Source: Candidatus Desantisbacteria bacterium CG2_30_40_21 (GTDB taxonomy: Bacteria; UBA9089; CG2-30-40-21). Taken from it: 5,531 nt of DNA. Location: contig MNYI01000153.1 in assembly GCA_001873945.1 (NCBI GenBank), positions 1-5,531 on the forward strand, written 5' to 3'. The position numbers and the translations under genes are program-made. Positions 1-5,437 of this stretch are shown piece after piece. How positions within the stretch are numbered: the stretch's first letter is position 1; the number at the start of each line of letters is the position of its first letter. The notes beneath the pieces are model-generated. The model was not told the DNA's origin, did not search any database, and saw only the letters and a list, made by a program, of their open reading frames with translations.

Positions 1-234
1 ATCTTCAGTCATGGTGTATATGAGGATAAAGGAACAGAGGTAGTAATTATTGGTGAGGCAAAGTCTCAGCTGGGAAAAGATGATATAGATGATTTTCTGG
101 ATCTTGTGGCAAAATTGAAGAAATTTGGTGAAGGAAAAAGATTTCTTCTTTTGGTTACACATTATGCAAGAGAGACAGTAGTTGAATATGCAAAAGAGAA
201 AGGGGTAGAAGTAATTCAGAGTTTTGAATGGTGA
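1..234 (+). CDS. PD-(D/E)XK nuclease-like protein, 3' end only
   Basis: An open frame enters from the left edge and stops at a TGA at 232-234, giving 77 visible residues; the start lies outside the window. The fragment has a hydrophobic strand ending in G-E-A-K (visible residues 18-21), the E-x-K half of a PD-(D/E)XK nuclease active site. It is followed by a charged helix (DDIDDFLDLVAKLKKFG) and a second core strand (RFLLLVTHYA). This pattern is common in the C-terminal domain of uncharacterised proteins of the DUF3782 kind, which often carry a coiled coil before the nuclease-like fold. The upstream acidic residue of the motif is not visible, so activity cannot be judged. The stop is 19 bases before the next gene, so the two could be co-transcribed. 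The fold assignment is from pattern recognition and is moderately sure; the biological role is unknown. Confidence 0.72.
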   Translation: MFSHGVYEDKGTEVVIIGEAKSQLGKDDIDDFLDLVAKLKKFGEGKRFLLLVTHYARETVVEYAKEKGVEVIQSFEW

Positions 235-253
235 AAAGGGGCAGGTGTCTTAA

Positions 254-1477
254 ATGTGGAAAATTCAATTTAAGAATAAATTAATGAGATTAGTTGTAAA
301 GACAACCAAGTGTATTGGTAAATTAATTGCATCTGTTCGAAACAGGAATCTAAAACAGATTAAGATTAAAAAGATTTTGGTAAATAGGTCTGATAGAATC
401 GGGGATGCCATAATAACCCTTCCCTTTTTGTTGGAATTAAAGAAACAAGGCTATGATTTAACCATTATGACATCAACCTATAACGATTTTATCCTCAATA
501 GGTTTTTCCCTACAATCCCCATGGATCATCCAATTCTTTCGCAAGAAAGCAAACCCAATTTATTATGGAAAGAATGCATTCAAAGGATCCGTAATACTCC
601 GCAATTGATTGGCAACCATTTATCAAAGGATAAAGAGCCTGAGTTTGATATCTTTTTAGACCTGATGCTTGGAGAAAAATCTCCTGAAGGCATATACTAT
701 GCCCGTAAAAACAGACTGGCAAAATATTATATTGGATGTAATAAAGGACCACTTAATATCTTCCAGGATTACAGCCTGAAAAAGACATTAATAGAGCTTT
801 CGGAACTTGATATTATTCAATACTATGAGAAACTGATAAATGATGGTCTGGGGATTAAGATTAAAACACCAGACTATATTGGCATAGAATCCTTTAAGGA
901 ATATCAGCAAAAGGGATTCAATTTCAAGTTTCCTTTTGGTGTTGTCTTTATTGGCGGTGAACCAAAAAGAAATTTAACAATTAATCAATGGAAGATACTT
1001 ATAGAAAGATTGGCTGAAGACATTAATATTGTGGTTATTGATGACCCTAAAAATATAATATTACCAAAAATTAGGGATGTGGTCAGAAATAAGAATGTTT
1101 ATTTTATAAAAAACAGATACAACCTCTTTGAGCTTTTAAGCCTGACCAAAAAGGCACGATTTTTTATTGGAATGGACGGCGGCGGTAGCCATATTCTTTC
1201 TTTGCCAACCAATGCCATGATGATATTTACCTCAGAGATGAGAAATCCCTTTCGTCCGCATTCCAATAATAGTTACAAAACAATATTATTAAGGAATAAT
1301 TTCAATATTGAAGAGACAAAAACATCTACTGATTTAATAAAAGCTATAGCGTTTAAGAGCCTTCCTTGCAGGCCATGCTTTGTCAAGTTTGAATGTAAAA
1401 AAAGAAAATGTATCGAAGGTGTTGATGTAGAATTGATTGCAGAATATATAAAACTTAAAAAGGTCGAGTGGATGTAA
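254..1477 (+). CDS. Glycosyltransferase family 9 (heptosyltransferase-like) protein
   Basis: The 407-residue product resembles GT9 enzymes, which transfer heptose or related sugars from nucleotide-sugar donors during lipopolysaccharide core or other surface glycan synthesis at the cytoplasmic face of the inner membrane. Residues 41-57 (ILVNRSDRIGDAIITLP) are the classic N-terminal GT9 strand-loop-helix with the R-x-D-x-I-G-D signature. Residues 304-313 (FIGMDGGGSH) match the C-terminal donor-binding loop, usually G-x-D-(S/T)-G-x-x-H. The C-terminus carries four cysteines (C372, C375, C381, C386), like the C-x2-C-rich tails of many GT9 proteins. Residues 1-40 are basic and could lie on the membrane; there is no signal peptide. 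The ATG at 254 has AGGTG at 243-247 in front; an in-frame ATG at 284 is an alternative. Acceptor and sugar cannot be inferred. No lipopolysaccharide gene is visible nearby. Confidence 0.82.
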   Translation: MWKIQFKNKLMRLVVKTTKCIGKLIASVRNRNLKQIKIKKILVNRSDRIGDAIITLPFLLELKKQGYDLTIMTSTYNDFILNRFFPTIPMDHPILSQESKPNLLWKECIQRIRNTPQLIGNHLSKDKEPEFDIFLDLMLGEKSPEGIYYARKNRLAKYYIGCNKGPLNIFQDYSLKKTLIELSELDIIQYYEKLINDGLGIKIKTPDYIGIESFKEYQQKGFNFKFPFGVVFIGGEPKRNLTINQWKILIERLAEDINIVVIDDPKNIILPKIRDVVRNKNVYFIKNRYNLFELLSLTKKARFFIGMDGGGSHILSLPTNAMMIFTSEMRNPFRPHSNNSYKTILLRNNFNIEETKTSTDLIKAIAFKSLPCRPCFVKFECKKRKCIEGVDVELIAEYIKLKKVEWM

Positions 1478-1574
1478 GATTATTAAATCTATGCCCTACT
1501 CCCTTTGTAAGCATAGCACACAATCGCCAATTCGTGAATTTTTCAAATCCTTTTAAGAATGCCAAAAATTTTAC

Positions 1575-1603
1575 TTGTAAAGATACAAGATATATGCTAT
1601 AAT
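1575..1603 (+). promoter_or_regulatory. Sigma-70-type promoter with extended -10, upstream of rpmE
   Basis: A consensus -10 hexamer TATAAT lies at 1598-1603, preceded by TGC (1595-1597), which makes it an extended -10 element. Exactly 17 bases upstream is TTGTAA (1575-1580), matching the -35 consensus at four of six positions. Transcription would begin near 1610, leaving a leader of about 50 bases before rpmE. The -35 lies inside a dyad, CTTGTA-aaga-TACAAG (1574-1589), where a repressor or activator could bind. This is the only convincing promoter seen in the window and probably serves the whole rpmE-to-prfA series. Confidence 0.8.
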
Positions 1604-1609
1604 ATTTAC

Positions 1610-1627
1610 TAACTACTCAAGTAGTTA
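1610..1627. promoter_or_regulatory. Perfect 18-bp palindrome at the predicted transcription start (candidate operator)
   Basis: TAACTACT-CA-AGTAGTTA has 8-bp perfect arms around a two-base centre. Two bases are too few for an RNA hairpin loop, so a dimeric protein binding DNA is more likely than an RNA structure. It begins about seven bases after the -10 hexamer, covering the predicted +1, a position suited to repression. I do not recognise the sequence as a known regulator's site. Confidence 0.55.
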
Positions 1628-1660
1628 CAAATAACTTATGTCAGGAGAGGTGTAAAAAAA

Positions 1661-1882
1661 ATGAAAAAAGATATCCATCCCAAATGCGTTGAGATGACCA
1701 TTGCCTGTGCTTGTGGGGCAGAATTTCCTACCATGAATACCGTACCAAAACTAAGGGTAGAAATATGCTCTAATTGCCACCCATTCTTTACCGGAAAACA
1801 AAAGTTTGTTGATTCTGCCGGAAGGGTGGAAAAATTCAGAAAGAAATATGGAGAGGCAAAGGCTGCAGAAGAAGTAGCGTAA
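1661..1882 (+). CDS. rpmE: 50S ribosomal protein L31, zinc-binding type
   Basis: The 73-residue product is bacterial ribosomal protein L31 of the large subunit, which helps bridge the central protuberance to the small subunit. It opens with the usual MKKDIHP and contains the family core VEICSNCHPFFTGKQKFVDS followed by GRVEKFRKKYG. The four zinc ligands of the C+ type are all present: C16 and C18 in C-A-C-G, and C36 and C39 in C-S-N-C. It is therefore the zinc-containing form, not the zinc-free paralogue made on zinc starvation. The ATG at 1661 has a strong site AGGAGAGGTG (1643-1652) eight bases upstream. It is the first gene after the promoter at 1575-1603, and thyX follows after a 115-base gap occupied mostly by a palindromic insertion. 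The tail after residue 65 (AKAAEEVA) is a short alanine/glutamate extension. Identity is essentially certain. Confidence 0.97.
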   Translation: MKKDIHPKCVEMTIACACGAEFPTMNTVPKLRVEICSNCHPFFTGKQKFVDSAGRVEKFRKKYGEAKAAEEVA

Positions 1883-1894
1883 TCGTTCAGCTTG

Positions 1895-1990
1895 GATAGG
1901 AGGTAACCGTTCATAGCTTACAGTTATCGGTTTACGGCTACAAAAAACTGTGAACCGACAATCGACAACCGTGAACGGTTATGATAGGAG
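1895..1990. mobile_element. MITE-like 80-bp palindrome flanked by 8-bp target duplication
   Basis: Bases 1903-1982 form one imperfect palindrome centred at 1942/1943. The outer ten bases, TAACCGTTCA (1904-1913) and TGAACGGTTA (1972-1981), are perfectly complementary. The inner segment 1927-1937 pairs in the same register with 1948-1958, allowing two G-T pairs. Directly outside the palindrome is the same octamer on both sides: GATAGGAG at 1895-1902 and again at 1983-1990. A terminal inverted repeat abutting a short direct repeat is the hallmark of a small non-autonomous transposed element with its target-site duplication. The duplicated octamer contains the Shine-Dalgarno core of thyX, so the insertion left an unused ribosome binding site upstream and a working one downstream. 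No coding capacity is seen. The element family is not recognised; a simple hairpin regulatory element is the alternative, but it would not explain the direct repeats. Confidence 0.72.
1986..1990 (+). promoter_or_regulatory. Shine-Dalgarno site that fixes the thyX start
   Basis: AGGAG at 1986-1990 stands seven bases before the ATG at 1998. It decides the thyX start against the in-frame GTG at 1950, which lies inside the palindromic insertion and has no such site. It is also the downstream copy of the octamer duplicated around that insertion. Confidence 0.8.
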
Positions 1991-1997
1991 AGCACTC

Positions 1998-2672
1998 ATG
2001 CGAGTTGAATTATTAGAGCATACCCAAAGTCCGGAACAACTAGTATTTCTTGCAGCTAAGTTGTGTTATTCCAACGCTGATATAGATGAATTACTCCAAA
2101 AGGTGATGACAGAACAAATAACTACCTTCATCCGCAAGCTGTTGAAAATAGGGCATCTTTCTCCCTTTGAGCATGTCAGCTTTACCTTTGGAATTGAGGG
2201 CATATCCAGGGCAGCATCCCATCAATTGGTCAGGCATAGAATCGCCTCTTATTCTCAGCAAAGCCAGAGGTATGTAACTTATCAAAATCTTGAGTTTGTA
2301 ATGCCGGAAAGTATTTCTTCTTCAGGGCTGTCTTCAAAGTATCTTAAGGCAATGGAGTATCTTCAAGGGATTTATCATGAACTTATCGTTTCTGGTATCC
2401 CTTCAGAAGATGCCAGATTCGTCCTGCCAAATGCATGTGCCACCAAAATAATCGTAACCATGAATGCCAGAGAGTTAATGCATTTTTTCCGCTTGAGGTG
2501 TTGTAATCGTGCCCAATGGGAGATACGGGATATGGCTGTAGAGATGTTGGACTGTGTGAAAGCTGTTGCACCCAATATCTTTGCTAAGTCTGGTCCTGCT
2601 TGTACTATCGGTAATTGCCCGGAAGGGGAGATGTCTTGTGGCAAGCCGTGGAAAAGGGGCGGTGATAGTTAA
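1998..2672 (+). CDS. thyX: Flavin-dependent thymidylate synthase ThyX
   Basis: ThyX makes dTMP from dUMP, using FAD, NADPH and methylenetetrahydrofolate, and so supplies thymine for DNA in bacteria that lack ThyA or carry both. The 224-residue product has the diagnostic RHR-x7-S motif (R79-H80-R81 to S89, within RHRIASYSQQSQRYV), where flavin and dUMP bind. The later family blocks also follow: ARFVLPNACATK, then MNARELMHFFRLRCCNRAQWEIR. Length is normal for the family. I chose the ATG at 1998 because it has AGGAG seven bases upstream and begins with the expected MRVELLEHTQSPEQL. A frame extension to GTG at 1950 would only translate the palindromic insertion. The C-terminus ends in a cysteine-bearing tail (CTIGNCPEGEMSCGKPW) that is somewhat unusual. 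Its last base of the stop is the first base of the next small gene's start (TAATG). Confidence 0.96.
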   Translation: MRVELLEHTQSPEQLVFLAAKLCYSNADIDELLQKVMTEQITTFIRKLLKIGHLSPFEHVSFTFGIEGISRAASHQLVRHRIASYSQQSQRYVTYQNLEFVMPESISSSGLSSKYLKAMEYLQGIYHELIVSGIPSEDARFVLPNACATKIIVTMNARELMHFFRLRCCNRAQWEIRDMAVEMLDCVKAVAPNIFAKSGPACTIGNCPEGEMSCGKPWKRGGDS

Positions 2673-2776
2673 TGTTAGAAGCAATACTTATGTTATCTGG
2701 AGTTGCTTTGATTGCAGTTATTTTTACCATAGTTGTTTCCTTCAAGACTCGTAAGGGTCATCATACAAATCAGTGA
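2672..2776 (+). CDS. Putative 34-residue single-pass membrane microprotein
   Basis: This short frame starts with an ATG sharing one base with the thyX stop (TAATG) and ends with TGA at 2774-2776. A purine-rich stretch, GGGGCGGTGAT at 2656-2666, gives a plausible ribosome binding site, so it is probably translated by coupling to thyX. The product is almost one continuous hydrophobic helix (about residues 4-24, from AILMLSGVALIAVIF onward) followed by a basic tail KTRKGHH. This suggests one transmembrane segment with the C-terminus in the cytoplasm. There are no cysteines. I recognise no family; similarly built small proteins often modulate membrane complexes, but nothing here shows a partner. 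The next gene starts 20 bases later. The arrangement (overlapping start, coherent helix then positive tail) makes a real gene more likely than chance, but homologues would be needed to settle it. Confidence 0.55.
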   Translation: MLEAILMLSGVALIAVIFTIVVSFKTRKGHHTNQ

Positions 2777-2796
2777 GTAAAGGAGCATGACATATT

Positions 2797-3693
2797 ATGG
2801 CAATAAAGAAAATAAGGATAGGAATGTTTACTGTCTTTAAGGATATTGACATTGATTTTTGCAAAGGCATTAATATCCTTATCGGGGAAAACGGTACAGG
2901 GAAAACGCATTTGTTGAAACTGTTGTATATTGACTGCGATCGATTTCCTGGACAAAGATTACGACCATATTTTAATTGCGAAGGGGTGTCTATTGGAAAT
3001 GAAGGGGTAGATTATTATGAAGAAAATATGTCAAGGAAATCAATTTTTATCCCTGCAAAAGAAATGCTTTCTCACTCTAAAGGATTGTTGGCATTAGATA
3101 GGGAAAGAACTATACCATTTGATAAAACCTTGATAGATATTGTTTCAAAGGCAGAGCTTGGAGAGTTCAAGGCAGTAACTAAGTTTCATGAAAAATTGCT
3201 TTCGACTATTTCAAAAATTATTGATGGTGAGGTTATTTATGAAAATGATACCTTCTATATTTTGAAAAATAATGGCTTAAAGATTGAGTTTTCGATGGAA
3301 GCAGAGGGTTTTTGCAAATTTGGACTTTTGTGGAAACTTATTCGCAACGGATTGCTTGAAAAAGATACTATTCTATTTTGGGACGAACCTGAAGCAAATA
3401 TAAATCCTCAACTAATCCCTGTTCTTGTAGAGATACTCCTTGAACTTCAACGAAACGGTGTGCAAATATTTCTCGCTACACATGATTATAATCTGGCAAA
3501 ATATTTTGAGGTAAAGCAAAAAAAAGAAGATAATATTGTTTATCATAGTCTGTTTAAGACTAAGAGCGGTGTGCAATATACTAAAGCGGTAACCTATGAA
3601 GATATAGCAAATAACCCAATAGAAGAAGCTGGTGAAAAATTATATGCTGACATACTTAACTCAACTTTCGGAGAGATAACAGCAGATGAATGA
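2797..3693 (+). CDS. AAA/ABC-type ATPase (AAA15/AAA21-like), partner of the downstream nuclease
   Basis: The 298-residue product is a single-domain ATPase of the SMC/RecF/OLD-like ABC class. The N-terminal strand pair leads into Walker A, GENGTGKT (residues 30-37). A middle section contains IPAKEMLSHSKGLLAL (about 85-100), typical of AAA15/AAA21 proteins. Walker B is ILFWDE with D196 and catalytic E197, followed by the D-loop region PEANINPQ (198-205) and the switch histidine H229 in LATHDYN. A degenerate signature region (about 166-182) replaces a canonical LSGGQ. There is no TOPRIM domain, unlike OLD or GajA proteins, and no long coiled coil, unlike SMC. The ATG at 2797 has AGGAG at 2781-2785, eleven bases away. 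It overlaps the nuclease-like gene by eight bases, so the two are probably made together. ATPase-nuclease pairs of this style are typical of phage-defence modules (PARIS, Septu and Gabija are analogues, not matches). Sampled G+C is about 31%, well below thyX and prfA. Confidence 0.88.
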   Translation: MAIKKIRIGMFTVFKDIDIDFCKGINILIGENGTGKTHLLKLLYIDCDRFPGQRLRPYFNCEGVSIGNEGVDYYEENMSRKSIFIPAKEMLSHSKGLLALDRERTIPFDKTLIDIVSKAELGEFKAVTKFHEKLLSTISKIIDGEVIYENDTFYILKNNGLKIEFSMEAEGFCKFGLLWKLIRNGLLEKDTILFWDEPEANINPQLIPVLVEILLELQRNGVQIFLATHDYNLAKYFEVKQKKEDNIVYHSLFKTKSGVQYTKAVTYEDIANNPIEEAGEKLYADILNSTFGEITADE

Positions 3694-4207
3694 TAAAATA
3701 TATTATGAAAGCAACCTGTGTTTGGACTTTACAAAATCTCGACTTGCAAAAAAAGTAGATAAAAAGGGGTTCGGTGGATTATCATCTGTTGATTTTATTG
3801 TTGAAACGGAAAACAAGAGTATTTTTATTGAAGTCAAAAATATATCCAGTGGAGAGGAAGAACAACAAAAAGAATGGATTAATGAACTGTCAAAGCCAAA
3901 GCAAAATCCTTTTCTGTTTAAGATGGGCGTTAAATTTAAGGATACGATTTTGAAAAAATGGGCAATGAATGAGGACTATGATAAAGAAATCCACTACATA
4001 GTAATACTCAAATTTGATAAGTTTAATGTAAGTCAGCGGTATAAACTATGGAAAGAGTTTCATTCCTATCTGCCTCTTTGTCTAAGAACCAATCCTGATT
4101 TCAAACGAAAGGTAACCTTGACACGGTGGAAGATATATAATGTTGAAGAATGGAATAATGATACATATTATCGTAAATTTCCTATAAGGGTATTGGGACA
4201 TGTTTGA
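3686..4207 (+). CDS. Small PD-(D/E)XK nuclease-like protein, putative effector of the ATPase pair
   Basis: The 173-residue product has no named family that I recognise. Residues 34-52 (SVDFIVETENKSIFIEVKN) form a beta-hairpin with D36 on the first strand and E49-V-K51 on the second, a good match to the D-x(n)-E-x-K active site of restriction-endonuclease-like nucleases. E8 in the first helix could be the extra acidic residue some members have. The rest is mixed, rich in lysine and aromatic residues (for example KFDKFNVSQRYKLWKEFHSYLP), with no transmembrane segment. The ATG at 3686 has GGAGAG at 3670-3675 ten bases upstream and lies inside the 3' end of the ATPase gene. Its own end overlaps prfA by eight bases. 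Inference: a DNA- or RNA-cleaving effector controlled by the ATPase. An alternative is a non-catalytic adaptor with the same fold. Sampled G+C is about 31%. Confidence 0.68.
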   Translation: MNDKIYYESNLCLDFTKSRLAKKVDKKGFGGLSSVDFIVETENKSIFIEVKNISSGEEEQQKEWINELSKPKQNPFLFKMGVKFKDTILKKWAMNEDYDKEIHYIVILKFDKFNVSQRYKLWKEFHSYLPLCLRTNPDFKRKVTLTRWKIYNVEEWNNDTYYRKFPIRVLGHV

Positions 4208-5279
4208 AGAACTAAAACAATTAAAAAACGAATACGAAGATTTAGCCCATAAATTAGCAGACCCATCCATTATGACTGATATGGAGACATATAAAAAGTA
4301 TGCCAAAAAAAGGTCGCAAATAGAGCCACTGGTAGAAAAATGGATGGAATGTGAAAAGATAGAGAAAGAAGTCTCTGCGTGTAACTCATTATTGGATCAG
4401 GAACAAGATGAGGAATTAAGGCAAATGGTTACGGAAGAGATTGAAGGGTTGAAAGAAAAAAAAGAAGAGTTAATCAAGCAGATTGAAGATATTCTGACCC
4501 CTGATGAAGATGCTCAATATATAAACAAAAACTGTATTATGGAAATTCGGGCTGGTACAGGTGGAGAGGAATCAGGGCTTTTTGCTGGAGACCTCTTTCG
4601 AATGTACTCTCGTTATATTCAAAATATGGGCTGGAAGTTAGATGTTATGAGTTCAAACCCTACGGAAATGGGAGGATTTAAGGAGATAGTCTTTTCTGTA
4701 GAGGGTGAAAATGCGTATAATTGTCTCAAATTTGAGAGCGGAACCCATCGTGTCCAACGAGTGCCAGTTACAGAAACAAGTGGACGAATTCATACCTCAG
4801 CTGCTACTGTTGCAGTAATGGTTGAACCAGAGGATGTAGAGATAGCAGTTCGACTGGAGGACTTAAAGATTGATACCTATCGATCAACCGGAGCAGGCGG
4901 CCAACATATTAATACCACCGATTCTGCCATAAGGATCACCCATCTGCCCAGTGGACTGGTGGTAACCTGCCAAGATGAAAGATCACAACATAAGAACAAG
5001 GCAAAGGCAATGCAGGTTCTTCGGGCAAGATTATTTGCTTATGCTCAGGAACAACAGAACTCTGAACTCTCTCAAACTCGTAAACTACAGGTTGGAACAG
5101 GGGACAGGAGTGAAAAGATAAGAACATATAACTACCCACAAAACAGAATAACAGACCATCGCATTGGGCTGAGCCTTTACAAACTTGAATTAATTATGAG
5201 TAGTGGTGGATTGGATGAAATGATTGCCGCTCTTGTTAAAGCAGCAAAGGTGAAAGGGATGGGGAAAGGAAGTCTCTAA
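4200..5279 (+). CDS. prfA: Peptide chain release factor 1
   Basis: RF1 recognises UAA and UAG stop codons in the ribosomal A site and triggers peptide release. The 359-residue product has the normal length. It starts with the helical domain (MFEELKQLKNEYEDLAHKLADP), followed by IRAGTGGEESGLFAGDLFRMY. The codon-reading tripeptide is P-V-T (189-191, within HRVQRVPVTETSGRIHTSAATVAV). This is the P-x-T type that marks RF1; RF2 has S-P-F. The catalytic GGQ is at 233-235 in STGAGGQHINTTDSAIRITH, followed by CQDERSQHKNKAKAMQVL. The glutamine is the one methylated by PrmC; no prmC is visible in the 252 bases downstream, although it often follows prfA. The ATG at 4200 sits inside the end of the nuclease-like gene, with AAGGG at 4186-4190 as the likely ribosome binding site, so prfA translation is probably coupled to that gene. 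Identity is essentially certain. Confidence 0.97.
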   Translation: MFEELKQLKNEYEDLAHKLADPSIMTDMETYKKYAKKRSQIEPLVEKWMECEKIEKEVSACNSLLDQEQDEELRQMVTEEIEGLKEKKEELIKQIEDILTPDEDAQYINKNCIMEIRAGTGGEESGLFAGDLFRMYSRYIQNMGWKLDVMSSNPTEMGGFKEIVFSVEGENAYNCLKFESGTHRVQRVPVTETSGRIHTSAATVAVMVEPEDVEIAVRLEDLKIDTYRSTGAGGQHINTTDSAIRITHLPSGLVVTCQDERSQHKNKAKAMQVLRARLFAYAQEQQNSELSQTRKLQVGTGDRSEKIRTYNYPQNRITDHRIGLSLYKLELIMSSGGLDEMIAALVKAAKVKGMGKGSL

Positions 5280-5372
5280 GTATTTTAATTCAGCAATTCT
5301 CATTATGGCAAAACTTATGTTCAAAGGGGAATAAGGGAATAGAGGAGATGGTATCGATTATCAACAGAATTG

Positions 5373-5437
5373 TCGGTAGGACAGGCATTTCTGCCTGTCC
5401 TGTTGCAGATGACAGGTAAGAATGCCTGTCCTACCGA
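5373..5437. repeat. Long hairpin repeat (REP/MITE-like) downstream of prfA
   Basis: The 17-base arm TCGGTAGGACAGGCATT (5373-5389) is the exact reverse complement of 5421-5437. The arms continue inward with further pairing, 5392-5399 against 5411-5418, and leave a loop of about ten bases. Two smaller hairpins are nested in it: GGACAGGCA-tttc-TGCCTGTCC (5379-5400) and GACAGG (5411-5416) with CCTGTC (5425-5430). Two facing short hairpins resemble the REP-type units moved by RAYT (Y1) transposases, but no transposase is in the window. No T-run follows, so it is not a standard intrinsic terminator, though the stem could still protect the prfA mRNA 3' end. The remainder of 5280-5531 shows no supportable gene, only a purine-rich stretch before and a pyrimidine-rich stretch after this repeat. 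Confidence 0.8.

Noticed and set aside
510..752. Open frame of 80 codons on the minus strand inside GT9.
   Set aside because: It lies wholly inside a well-supported gene on the other strand, has no recognisable protein features and is a shadow frame.
1487..1515. CTATGC...GCATAG inverted repeat after GT9 as a terminator.
   Set aside because: Only a six-base stem with a loop of about 16 bases and no T-run after it.
1898..1904. Perfect Shine-Dalgarno AGGAGGT suggesting a gene start near 1910.
   Set aside because: No ATG, GTG or TTG follows at a usable distance; it is better explained as the left copy of the duplicated thyX site plus the first bases of the insertion.
1950..1997. In-frame GTG extension of thyX by 16 codons.
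   Set aside because: The added codons translate the palindromic insertion, there is no ribosome binding site before 1950, and the ATG at 1998 has a good one and gives the expected ThyX N-terminus.
2375..2684. Several minus-strand frames opposite thyX.
   Set aside because: Mutually overlapping, low-complexity products opposite a strongly conserved gene; no ribosome binding sites that would support them.
5348..5419. Short frame of 23 codons starting ATG-GTA-TCG after GAGGAG.
   Set aside because: The purine run touches the start codon, and most of the frame is the hairpin repeat; no protein character.
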